NCBI GenBank assembly: GCA_002469975.1
Contig: DKMG01000007.1
Coordinates: 1 to 32,732 of the forward strand
Length of the DNA: 32,732 nt
Source: Proteobacteria bacterium UBA7420
Lineage (GTDB): Bacteria; Pseudomonadota; Gammaproteobacteria; Magnimaribacterales; D2472
Direction: 5' to 3'
The notes beneath the pieces are model-generated. The model saw only the letters and a program-made list of their open reading frames with translations. It was not told where the DNA came from and did not search any database. The translations under genes were made by a program, and so were the position numbers. Each line of letters opens with the position of its first letter. Position 1 is the stretch's first letter. Positions 14,626 to 22,795 of this stretch are shown here, in pieces.

Positions 14626-15415
14626 TAGGTCTCTTAATAAGATTGAATAATGACGAATTATGCATTTGATCAGGAAATTTTAAATCTTTATATTCTGCTC
14701 CTAAGAAGAATAAACCTTGTGATTGTGCTGTCTTGCCTGCATTTAGCCTGCTTTCTGTATTTAAAATATCCAACATACTTTCTTGCAATCTGCCTGTGGC
14801 TATATCGATTAATGTGCCCACTATAATCCTAACCATATTATATAAATATGCATTTGCTGAGATAGTAATGATCATGAAATCTGGTAGCTTTTGAATATTG
14901 ATGAATTCAATAGTTCTAATAGGGTTATTGGCTGTACATTTGGAGCCTCTAAATGAACTAAAGTTATGAGTCCCTATAAGATGAGCGGCCTCTGTTTTCA
15001 TCACATCAAAATCTAGGATATTTTTTTCCCAAAAAACATAATCTTTTAAAAATACAGGTCTGGTTGATCCGGTGTAAATAATATAAGCATATTTTCTCTT
15101 GATCGCATCAAACCTTGAATGAAAATTATCATAAATCTCTTGAAGAAAAGTGACAGCCATGGTCTCAGGTAACGCTGAATTAATTCCCTTCAACCACTGA
15201 TCAATGGTCCTGATGTCGCTTGATTGAAAATCAAATACCTGGCCCAGAGCATGCACTCCAGCATCAGTTCTACCAGAATAATTCATCCTGTCTGTGATAT
15301 GGCCCACAGAAGCAATTGCTTTCTCAAGTGCGTCCTGAACTGAAGTAGCATTGGACTGAGATTGAAACCCAGAAAAACTAGATCCATCATATTCACATAC
15401 TCCAACAAATTTCAC
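14615..15415 (-). CDS. truA: tRNA pseudouridine(38-40) synthase
   Basis: Isomerises uridines 38-40 in the anticodon arm of tRNAs. It is 266 residues. The catalytic Asp51 is in the signature SGRTDAGVHALGQV. Downstream motifs DFHSRFDAIKRKYAY (here NFHSRFDAIKRKYAY), FSSFRGSKC and YNMVRIIVGTLIDIATGR are present. The start codon is GTG at 15415, 3 nt after the fimV-like stop. No good Shine-Dalgarno is seen, so translation is probably coupled to the gene before it. The order fimV-truA-trpF is conserved in gammaproteobacteria. Confidence 0.97.
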   Translation of the reverse strand: MKFVGVCEYDGSSFSGFQSQSNATSVQDALEKAIASVGHITDRMNYSGRTDAGVHALGQVFDFQSSDIRTIDQWLKGINSALPETMAVTFLQEIYDNFHSRFDAIKRKYAYIIYTGSTRPVFLKDYVFWEKNILDFDVMKTEAAHLIGTHNFSSFRGSKCTANNPIRTIEFINIQKLPDFMIITISANAYLYNMVRIIVGTLIDIATGRLQESMLDILNTESRLNAGKTAQSQGLFFLGAEYKDLKFPDQMHNSSLFNLIKRPNET

Positions 15416-15418
15416 GAG

Positions 15419-16795
15419 CTAGATCTTTTTCTCTAAAAGTTCCTTTGCTGAAATAAGTATCTGTGCATTAGAGGAATTTAAAATTAACCGCTGAAGGATT
15501 GGCTCCGCATTCGCCCAATCATCCATATCAATATAGGTGCGCACTAGATCGAGCTCCTGAGCTTCAATATCATTGGAAATACTAAGGTTGGATTGAAAAG
15601 TCGCTGCCTCATCCTCTAAAAAATCTTCTTGAACTGAGGTTTTGGTGTATGAAGATTTTCGATTTAATCCAATAAGGGTAATTGCTATTAAGAAGCCTGC
15701 TAAAAGAGACAGAACTCCCACCCATAGAAGATCTCTGAGTTGAAATGCTGCATCAGTTTCTGAGTTTGTAGATGAGGGCACAGATATTTTTTTACTCTCA
15801 ACGCCCAATGTGATGGTAGAGGTATTTTTATTGACTATATCCTCGCCTGATAGCCTGGCATTATTGCTACTAGACAGGGAGGCAGGAATTTTCAGCTCAG
15901 AATTAATAGATGAATCCTCTATCACCTGCTTAAATTCAGGTTGTATATTTTTGGGAGCAGTTAAAATTAATTGAGCTCTGGAATTTAATAATCTTTTGCC
16001 TGTATAGGAAGACATAAAATTAACTGCATTTTTTGCATCAAGGTTATTTGTTGATTGGACTAATTCGGGGGAAGGGATGGCTAGATCAATATCACTTCTA
16101 ACTAAATTAATATTTTCATTAATAAAAGCATTGGGGTTTTCTAGGTAAAAAGCCCACATAATTTGATAGATAGACGCATTGAAATTTGTTTCAACTGATT
16201 TTGCAACGCTCCATATAGTCTCAACTTGCTCGCTACTGATTGTTTGCTTGGAGAGCTGAAATTGCGGTTTGCTCAAGTCGGTAGACTCAGCGATATCATC
16301 TACAGATTGCTTGCTTTCAACCTGCTTAATAAGCTGCTCTTCAACCGTTCCGGATAAGGCGTCCTGGATATTGTATCTCTGGGATTGACCGGATGTTTTC
16401 TTTGCAGGCAGCTTAAAAGATAGGTTCTGCTCTGAAGATCGCCGCAGAGTATTTTGTGGTAAAAATATAAAGATATCCTTAGAGAGTTCTAGCCCTACCT
16501 GCAATCGAAATGAAAAATATGTATCCTGAAAGTTTGCAGGCAGAGCAAAAGTTAGCCTTTGAAAAATCTCTAAATTTTCAAATAGAAAATATTCTAATGT
16601 CTTTTCCGGCAGTAGTTCTGATGACTTAAAATCCATAATTTGAATATCAGTTTCCTGTATCTCTGGCACATCTCTGATTTGGATTGTGATTAAAAAATTG
16701 CCTTCTGGACTGAGCGAGACATTGGGACTCCCAATGATTCCCTGGGCATCGATAATGCTAGAAAATAAGGCAAGTAAAAGAAGTATTTTTTTCAT
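15419..16795 (-). CDS. fimV: FimV-like inner-membrane/peptidoglycan protein, short form
   Basis: FimV family proteins organise the cell pole and type IV pilus or secretion machinery. This one has 458 residues; the Pseudomonas protein has about 900. Order: signal peptide (1-17), N-terminal FimV domain to about 115, a divergent LysM-like core at about 187-242 (VETIWSVAKS...YQIMWAFYLENPNAFI), a Ser/Asn-rich linker, one membrane segment at about 356-377, an acidic cytoplasmic linker, and the C-terminal FimV motif at 414-440 (ELDLVRTYIDMDDWANAEPIL). The long acidic cytoplasmic repeat region is almost absent. The start abuts the asd stop. Gene position between asd and truA supports the name. Confidence 0.85.
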   Translation of the reverse strand: MKKILLLLALFSSIIDAQGIIGSPNVSLSPEGNFLITIQIRDVPEIQETDIQIMDFKSSELLPEKTLEYFLFENLEIFQRLTFALPANFQDTYFSFRLQVGLELSKDIFIFLPQNTLRRSSEQNLSFKLPAKKTSGQSQRYNIQDALSGTVEEQLIKQVESKQSVDDIAESTDLSKPQFQLSKQTISSEQVETIWSVAKSVETNFNASIYQIMWAFYLENPNAFINENINLVRSDIDLAIPSPELVQSTNNLDAKNAVNFMSSYTGKRLLNSRAQLILTAPKNIQPEFKQVIEDSSINSELKIPASLSSSNNARLSGEDIVNKNTSTITLGVESKKISVPSSTNSETDAAFQLRDLLWVGVLSLLAGFLIAITLIGLNRKSSYTKTSVQEDFLEDEAATFQSNLSISNDIEAQELDLVRTYIDMDDWANAEPILQRLILNSSNAQILISAKELLEKKI

Positions 16796-17818
16796 TTATA
16801 ACTTTTTTGATTGAAGCAATCGTTCAGCAATTTGCACTGCATTGAGCGCAGCGCCCTTACCATATACATTATCAGCAACAATCCACAAAGAAACCCAGGT
16901 ATCTCCACCCAATTCTTGGACTCTAATCCTACCTACAAAAACATCTTCTGTGTCATTGGCACACTCTACTGGAGTCGGGTACTCAAGCTCATCAGGGTTA
17001 TCAATAACTTTAACCCCTTCCGCACCACTCAAGATGCTAATAATATTATCGCGTGAGGTACCTCTAGAAACTTTAAAAAATACGGCCTCTGAATGACCAT
17101 TGAAAACTGGGACTCTTGCACATGTTGCTTGAACAAAAATCTTAGGATCTAAGATTTTATGAGTTTCCCAGGTTAATTTCATCTCTTCTTTGGTGAAATT
17201 ATTATCAAGAAAAACATCGCATTGAGGAATAACATTAAAAGCTATTTGTTTTGGATAGACAGATGGGGATTGAGGAGAATCTGTAAAATAAGTTTGATTG
17301 TGGAGCTCCTCTAATGCTGCTTTGCCAGTACCTGAAACTGCTTGGTAGGTTGCCACATTCATGAGCTCTATATTAAGCGCATCATGAATCGGTTTGAGCG
17401 CCATCAGTAATTGTGCAGTGGAGCAATTTGGATTGGCGATTAAACTGGGTTTTTCTAGCTGATCTAATAAATGTCCGTTGATTTCCGGAATCACCAATGG
17501 GACATCATCTTCATAACGAAAATGAGAAGAGAGATCAATAACATAAGCTCCGGCATCAACAAAGGCTCTGGCATGAGCATGTGCTGCAGCAGAGCCAGCT
17601 GCAAATATAATTAAGTTAACTGTAGTTGGCTGAAAAGATTCTAGAGATTGCACAACATACTTTTCTCCATTGAAGCTAATGTGATTGCCAACGGTTGAAT
17701 GACCTAACGGGATAAAACGAGCCAAAGGAAAAGATTTTTTTTCTAGCAGTTTAATAATTTTTGCCCCTACAACACCTGTGGCTCCAACTAACGCAAGGCT
17801 GACGGCTGAATTACTCAT
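16796..17818 (-). CDS. asd: aspartate-semialdehyde dehydrogenase
   Basis: Reduces aspartyl phosphate to aspartate semialdehyde with NADPH, the branch point to lysine, diaminopimelate, threonine and methionine. From ATG 17818 it has 340 residues. A TTG two codons upstream would also keep the frame, but the ATG is preferred. The NADP loop GATGVVG is at 12-18. The nucleophile is Cys132 in NPNCSTAQL, and the acid/base His242 is in NGHSEAVFF. This is the shorter Gram-positive/Pseudomonas-like form. It overlaps leuB by 8 nt, and the next gene starts directly after the stop. Confidence 0.96.
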   Translation of the reverse strand: MSNSAVSLALVGATGVVGAKIIKLLEKKSFPLARFIPLGHSTVGNHISFNGEKYVVQSLESFQPTTVNLIIFAAGSAAAHAHARAFVDAGAYVIDLSSHFRYEDDVPLVIPEINGHLLDQLEKPSLIANPNCSTAQLLMALKPIHDALNIELMNVATYQAVSGTGKAALEELHNQTYFTDSPQSPSVYPKQIAFNVIPQCDVFLDNNFTKEEMKLTWETHKILDPKIFVQATCARVPVFNGHSEAVFFKVSRGTSRDNIISILSGAEGVKVIDNPDELEYPTPVECANDTEDVFVGRIRVQELGGDTWVSLWIVADNVYGKGAALNAVQIAERLLQSKKL

Positions 17819-18887
17819 TTTCAAGTAACTTGATCAAGAGTGGTGCCACGTCATTGGTCTTAATAAATCCTTCGCTAGTGGTAATGTCTTTTGTTCTGTG
17901 CCCCAAGCCAATAAAATTTTTAATGGCCAACTCAATCTTTACTGCAAGATCTTTCCTATCCAGTGAATATTCTAAGGCCATGGCTAAAGAAGAAATCATA
18001 GCTAAAGGGTTAGCAACGCCTTGCCCAGCAATATCAGGAGCACTCCCGTGACATGGTTCATACATACCTTGTCCAGAGCTATTAAGAGAGGCTGAGGGGA
18101 GCATTCCAATGGAGCCACTAAGAGTTGCAGCAATGTCAGATAAAATATCACCAAATAAATTGCTAGATACAATGACATCATATTGATTGGGGTTCAGCAC
18201 AAGCTGCATTGCAGTGTTGTCTGCTAGCTGATGTGAAAGCATTACTTCCGGATATTCTAAGCCCATCTCTGCCACTATGCCGCGCCAAAATTTGGATACC
18301 TCAAGAACGTTTGCCTTGTCTACAGAGCATAGCTTCTTACCTCTAGTCATCGCTGCTTCAAATGCAACCCTGGCTATCCGTCTAATTTCATCTTCATTAT
18401 AAACCATCGTATTAAAGGCATACTTTGGAGTAACGTCCTCAACCAAACCCCTTGGCTCACCAAAATACACTCCGCCAGTGAGCTCTCTCACGATTAAGAT
18501 ATCTAAGTTTTCGATAATGTGGTTTTTTAAGGGCGATGCAGATGCAAGCTCATTAAATAAAAATGCAGGTCTAAGATTTGCAAATAATCCTAAGGTTTTC
18601 CTGAGGCCCAGCAAGGCTTGTTCAGGCCTAACATCCCAGTCTAAGCTATCCCATTGAGGACCTCCAACAGCTCCAAATAGTATTGCATCTGATTGCTTGG
18701 CAATCTCTAAAGTTTCTTCAGTTAAAGGTTTACCATGAAGCTCGTATGATGCTCCCCCTACTTCTCGCTCTATTGTAATAAAATCTAGATGATATTTTTC
18801 GATAAGATAGTTTAAAATTTTCATAGCAGATGCTGTGACTTCTTTGCCAATGCCATCCCCGGGAAGTATTAAAATTTGTTTAGTCAT
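17811..18887 (-). CDS. leuB: 3-isopropylmalate dehydrogenase
   Basis: Oxidatively decarboxylates 3-isopropylmalate in leucine synthesis, using NAD and a divalent metal. It is 358 residues (E. coli 363). It starts with ILPGDGIGKEVTASA. The family motif IVRELTGGVYFGEPRG is near 130-145. The metal-binding aspartates lie in NLFGDILSDIAA, and the NAD-site stretch EPCHGSAPDIAGQGVANPLA is present. Only 20 nt separate it from leuD, and it overlaps asd. No leucine leader peptide or attenuator is visible before the leu genes. Confidence 0.98.
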   Translation of the reverse strand: MTKQILILPGDGIGKEVTASAMKILNYLIEKYHLDFITIEREVGGASYELHGKPLTEETLEIAKQSDAILFGAVGGPQWDSLDWDVRPEQALLGLRKTLGLFANLRPAFLFNELASASPLKNHIIENLDILIVRELTGGVYFGEPRGLVEDVTPKYAFNTMVYNEDEIRRIARVAFEAAMTRGKKLCSVDKANVLEVSKFWRGIVAEMGLEYPEVMLSHQLADNTAMQLVLNPNQYDVIVSSNLFGDILSDIAATLSGSIGMLPSASLNSSGQGMYEPCHGSAPDIAGQGVANPLAMISSLAMALEYSLDRKDLAVKIELAIKNFIGLGHRTKDITTSEGFIKTNDVAPLLIKLLENE

Positions 18888-18907
18888 AGTTCTATCCAGG
18901 ATTAAGT

Positions 18908-19540
18908 TTATTCAAAAATCCACGGCCTTTCACTTCTTCGATTCTCTTCAAAAGATTCAATATATTCTTTATTTGATAGGGTAATGTCAATGTCATCAAG
19001 ATTATGAATAATGCGATTGATTTGATTGGGATCGACCTCAAAAGATATGGAAATATCATGATCAGCCTTGATCTCTTGTTCAATTAAGCTAATTGTAAAA
19101 CTTTGAGGCCCTTGAGTTGAGAGCTCAAACAGTCGATTGATATTTTCTTTAGAGATCTTGATTGGAAGAATTTTATTTTTAAAACAATTATTATAAAAAA
19201 TATCGCCAAAAGAGCTTCCGATCACTGCTCGAAAACCAAAATCTCTGAGCGCCCAAACAGCATGCTCTCGACTGGAACCGCATCCAAAATTATCACGAGT
19301 TAAAAGGATGGTCGATTTGTTAAAAATAGGTTGGTTAAGAATGAATTCTGTATTCAGAGATCTCTCACTGGGAGTCATGCCAAGTCGACCCTGATCTAAA
19401 TATCTCCAACCATCAAATAAGTAATCTTCAAAACCAAACTTTTTAATTGATTTAAGATATTCTGTTGGGATGATTTGATCGGTATCAATATTATCTCTAT
19501 CAAATGGTGCTACCACTCCCTGAATACTTGAATTGCTCAT
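18908..19540 (-). CDS. leuD: 3-isopropylmalate dehydratase small subunit
   Basis: The swivel-domain subunit of isopropylmalate isomerase; with LeuC it converts 2- to 3-isopropylmalate. It is 210 residues. Conserved features are the N-terminal DRDNIDTDQIIPTEYLK, the TRDNFGCGSSREHAVWAL loop that closes over substrate, and IGSSFGDIFYNNCFKN. The size and motifs are those of the bacterial leucine enzyme. The start overlaps the leuC stop by 4 nt, as expected for 1:1 subunit production. Confidence 0.97.
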   Translation of the reverse strand: MSNSSIQGVVAPFDRDNIDTDQIIPTEYLKSIKKFGFEDYLFDGWRYLDQGRLGMTPSERSLNTEFILNQPIFNKSTILLTRDNFGCGSSREHAVWALRDFGFRAVIGSSFGDIFYNNCFKNKILPIKISKENINRLFELSTQGPQSFTISLIEQEIKADHDISISFEVDPNQINRIIHNLDDIDITLSNKEYIESFEENRRSERPWIFE

Positions 19541-20937
19541 AATAGATCGGGGATAGTGCCGTTAATAGCTGTTAATGCAGCCATCATTGGGCTCATTAAA
19601 TGAGTTCTTCCTAAATTACCTTGTCTCCCCTCAAAATTTCTATTAGAGGTAGAGGCACATCTTTCATAAGGCTGTAACTGATCTGGATTCATGCCTAAAC
19701 ACATTGAACAGCCAGGATCTCGCCATAAAAAACCTGCGTCTTCAAAAATCTTATCGAGACCTTCAGCTTCTGCCTGAGCTTTCACCATGCCTGAACCCGG
19801 CACCACAATAGCTTCAGTAATTTTAGCAGAGACTCGCTGGCCTTGAATGGCTGCAGCGGCTGATCTCAAATCCTCAATTCTGGAATTAGTACATGAGCCA
19901 ATAAACACACGGTTAAAGCTGAGATCTTGAAGTTTTTCAGCGCCCTCAAGACCCATATAAGCTTTAGCTAGTTTAAAATTTTCTAATTCTTCTGCTGATA
20001 CATTTAATTCAACCGGAATCTTTTCATCAAAATCAATAGTCATTTCAGGCGAAGTGCCCCATGTAACCTGCGGCTTAATCACTCCCACATCAATGCTAAT
20101 CGTTTTATCAAAAATGGAGTGCTCATCTGATCTTAGCGTTTTCCAAAAATTTTGAGCAAGTTCAAATTGTTCGCTAGAGAGCTGGCTATGGGCTTTAACG
20201 TAATCACAAGTAATTTGATCAACGCCAACCAAGCCAACTTTTGCACCAGCTTCAATAGCCATATTGCAGATGGTCATTCTTGATTCCATGGAGGCAGAGT
20301 CAATATATGAGCCAGAGAACTCTATTGCATGATTAGTTCCCCCGGCTGTGCCAATCAATTTAATCAAATGAAGAACGATATCTTTTGAGGTCACACCAGC
20401 TTGAAGTTGACCTTCAAAGATCACTTGCATATTTTTTAATTTAGAGATTTTTAAACACTGAGTGGCTAGCACATGCTCAACCTCTGAAGTGCCAATGCCC
20501 ATGGCCAAGCAACCAAATGCTCCATGCGTTGAAGTGTGTGAGTCGCCGCATACAATTGTCATTCCAGGAAGAGTAAAACCTAGCTCGGGGCCCATAACAT
20601 GAACGATACCTTGTTCTTGAGATTCAATATCAAATTGCTGAATATTAAATTCATGGCAATTTTTGTCCAGCTCAACCACTTGAATTTTTGATACTTCATC
20701 CGCAATGGAATCAGCAGTAAATGATTTACCTCTAATGGTGGGCACATTATGATCGGGGGTGGCTACATTTGCATTAAGCCTCCATGGAGCCAACTTTTTA
20801 TGCCTCAATCCCTCAAAAGCTTGTGGAGAAGTGACTTCATGGAGATAGTGTCGATCTATATAAATTAAAGCTTCGCCGGAATCAGAGGTATGAACCAAGT
20901 GTTCTTTCCAGAGCTTATCGTAGAGAGTATTGTTCAT
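19537..20937 (-). CDS. leuC: 3-isopropylmalate dehydratase large subunit
   Basis: The [4Fe-4S] subunit of isopropylmalate isomerase, 466 residues, matching the usual length. The cluster ligands are Cys349 (FIGSCTNSRIED), Cys410 and Cys413 (GCSMCLGMNP). CGDSHTSTHGAFG near 130-142 is an active-site signature of the aconitase superfamily. One nt separates it from aroC upstream, and it overlaps leuD downstream. leuA is not in the window. Confidence 0.98.
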   Translation of the reverse strand: MNNTLYDKLWKEHLVHTSDSGEALIYIDRHYLHEVTSPQAFEGLRHKKLAPWRLNANVATPDHNVPTIRGKSFTADSIADEVSKIQVVELDKNCHEFNIQQFDIESQEQGIVHVMGPELGFTLPGMTIVCGDSHTSTHGAFGCLAMGIGTSEVEHVLATQCLKISKLKNMQVIFEGQLQAGVTSKDIVLHLIKLIGTAGGTNHAIEFSGSYIDSASMESRMTICNMAIEAGAKVGLVGVDQITCDYVKAHSQLSSEQFELAQNFWKTLRSDEHSIFDKTISIDVGVIKPQVTWGTSPEMTIDFDEKIPVELNVSAEELENFKLAKAYMGLEGAEKLQDLSFNRVFIGSCTNSRIEDLRSAAAAIQGQRVSAKITEAIVVPGSGMVKAQAEAEGLDKIFEDAGFLWRDPGCSMCLGMNPDQLQPYERCASTSNRNFEGRQGNLGRTHLMSPMMAALTAINGTIPDLL

Positions 20938-20938
20938 A

Positions 20939-22024
20939 TTATTTAGTAAAAGGCAGAGATTGCTCTACACCCCCACACTGACCTCGGTTTCTTAAGAAAT
21001 GATCCATAATGACTAAATTGGACATGGCTTCAGCTATTGGCACTGCTCTTAGACCAACGCAGGGGTCGTGCCTACCAGTGACCTCAATGGCGACCTCCTC
21101 ACCACTTGAGTTAATGCTTTGTCCTTTAGCTTTAATGCTAGAGGTCGGCTTAATTAAAAACTCAATATTGATTAAATCTCCATTAGAAATGCCACCTAAG
21201 ATGCCACCAGCGTTATTGGAAACAAAACCATCAGAACGAATCTCATCTCTAATTTCTGACCCCTTTAGATCCAAAATATCATCTACATTTCCAATAGAAA
21301 CAGATTTGACTGCATTGATGCTCATAATAGCTTTGGCTAAATCAGCGTCTAGCTTATCAAACACTGGCTCTCCAAGACCCACTGGACAATTCTCAATACG
21401 CACCCCTAACTTAGCGCCAACTGAATTGCCTTCTTGAATAAGGGCAGAAAACATATCATCTAGAAGTGTAATTTTTTGAGCATCAGCAAAAAAATATTTA
21501 TTTGCCTTTGCATCCTGAGGATTAATTAAATCAGCTTTAATGGAGCCAATCTGACTGACAAAGCCTGTGGTATAGATGCCCACTGAGTTTAAAAATTTTT
21601 TTGCTATAGCTCCTGCTGCAACCCTCATTGCTGTCTCTCTGGCACTGGAGCGACCCCCCCCTCTGTAGTCCCTGTGGCCATATTTTGCTTGATAAGTAAT
21701 ATCAGCATGATTCGGTCGAAACGTATTTTTAAGATTTGAATAATCCTCAGATCTTTGATCCTCGTTATGAATAATCAAGCCAATAGGAGTTCCTGTGGTC
21801 TTACCCTCAAATACTCCAGATAAAATCTTAACCTGATCACTTTCTTTGCGTTGCGTTGTGACATCAGATTGCCCAGGCTTTCTTCGATCTAATTCAATTT
21901 GAATATCTAGTTCCGTCAATTCTATTTGAGGTGGACATCCATCAATAATGCATCCAAGAGCTTTGCCATGGCTTTCACCAAAAGTAGTAACTTTAAAAAA
22001 TGTTCCGAATGTATTGCCTGACAT
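20939..22024 (-). CDS. aroC: chorismate synthase
   Basis: Last step of the shikimate pathway: converts EPSP to chorismate using reduced FMN. It is 361 residues. Signatures are TFGESHG near 14-20 (His19), RPNHADITYQAKYGHRDYRG in the middle, and GGGRSSARETAMRVAAGA. The C-terminal RHDPCVGLRAVPIAEAM is also present. It heads the amino-acid part of the minus-strand run, with leuC 1 nt downstream, and feeds chorismate to tryptophan synthesis encoded further along. The 35-nt gap upstream, after the SDR gene, is the largest within the run. Confidence 0.98.
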   Translation of the reverse strand: MSGNTFGTFFKVTTFGESHGKALGCIIDGCPPQIELTELDIQIELDRRKPGQSDVTTQRKESDQVKILSGVFEGKTTGTPIGLIIHNEDQRSEDYSNLKNTFRPNHADITYQAKYGHRDYRGGGRSSARETAMRVAAGAIAKKFLNSVGIYTTGFVSQIGSIKADLINPQDAKANKYFFADAQKITLLDDMFSALIQEGNSVGAKLGVRIENCPVGLGEPVFDKLDADLAKAIMSINAVKSVSIGNVDDILDLKGSEIRDEIRSDGFVSNNAGGILGGISNGDLINIEFLIKPTSSIKAKGQSINSSGEEVAIEVTGRHDPCVGLRAVPIAEAMSNLVIMDHFLRNRGQCGGVEQSLPFTK

Positions 22025-22059
22025 AGACGAAATTATAGACTATAAAATAGCATCCATCT

Positions 22060-22758
22060 TTACCTAATCGCTGATAATCCGCCATCTACAGAGATAGTTT
22101 GCCCTGTAATCCAATTCTCTTTTGCAGACAATAAACTATATATAACCCTAGCCAATGCTTTTGGGTCACCAATAGCATTAAGGGGGTGTCTTTCTTCTGA
22201 GGCCTTGATTCGTTTCTCATCACTTAAGAGATTGGCAGCCAGAGGGGTATTGGTTAGAGATGGGGCTATACAATTAACAGCGACCCTGGGCGCCAATTCA
22301 GCTGCAAGACTCCTTGAAAATCCTTCTAGAGCTCCCTTGGATGCAGCAATTGAAGTGTGAAATGTCATGCCTGTATTGGCTGCAACAGAAGAAATAAAAA
22401 CAACCGATGCTCCATCATTCTTTTTTAGATTTGGAAGTACTTTTTTTACAACATTAAAGGCTCCCTCAAAATTAATTTTCATATCTGCTTGGATTTCACT
22501 GAGCTCCATTCGCTGAATGGATTTTAGGGAAATGGAGCCTGGGCAGTACAACAAGGCATCAATAGATTCTGGTAAAGCATCTAGCTGGGATAAATCATCA
22601 TTAGGATCTAATTGATAGAAACTGACATCTTCGATTTCTAGATTCGATCGAGAGGTGACTATGGGGTGATCGCCTGCAGCTTTAATTAATGCTATGACTT
22701 CCTGACCAATCAAAGAACTACCACCAATAACTAAAATATTTTTTTTCATATTGATCAT
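22060..22758 (-). CDS. SDR-fold protein lacking the catalytic tyrosine
   Basis: A 232-residue protein with the SDR Rossmann fold: GGSSLIG at 12-18, PGSIS in place of NNAG near 73, Ser123/124 in FISSVAA, Lys141, and the C-terminal TGQTISVDGG. The catalytic Tyr of YxxxK is Ile137 (HTSIAASK), read directly from the codon ATT. Activity may use another residue, or the protein may be non-catalytic. From memory, related proteins in other gammaproteobacteria share the HxSxAAxKGA pattern, which would make this a clade feature. The start may be ATG 22758 or 22749 (MKKNILVIGG). It is the first gene of the run leading into aroC. Confidence 0.85.
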   Translation of the reverse strand: MINMKKNILVIGGSSLIGQEVIALIKAAGDHPIVTSRSNLEIEDVSFYQLDPNDDLSQLDALPESIDALLYCPGSISLKSIQRMELSEIQADMKINFEGAFNVVKKVLPNLKKNDGASVVFISSVAANTGMTFHTSIAASKGALEGFSRSLAAELAPRVAVNCIAPSLTNTPLAANLLSDEKRIKASEERHPLNAIGDPKALARVIYSLLSAKENWITGQTISVDGGLSAIR

Positions 22759-22795
22759 TTTTTTCTGAATAAAGCTAATACAATAATAAATTGTG

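Noticed and set aside
21009..21437. 142-residue plus-strand open frame opposite aroC
   Set aside because: It lies wholly within aroC, whose motifs are complete. The frame is a shadow and has no Shine-Dalgarno or recognisable domain.
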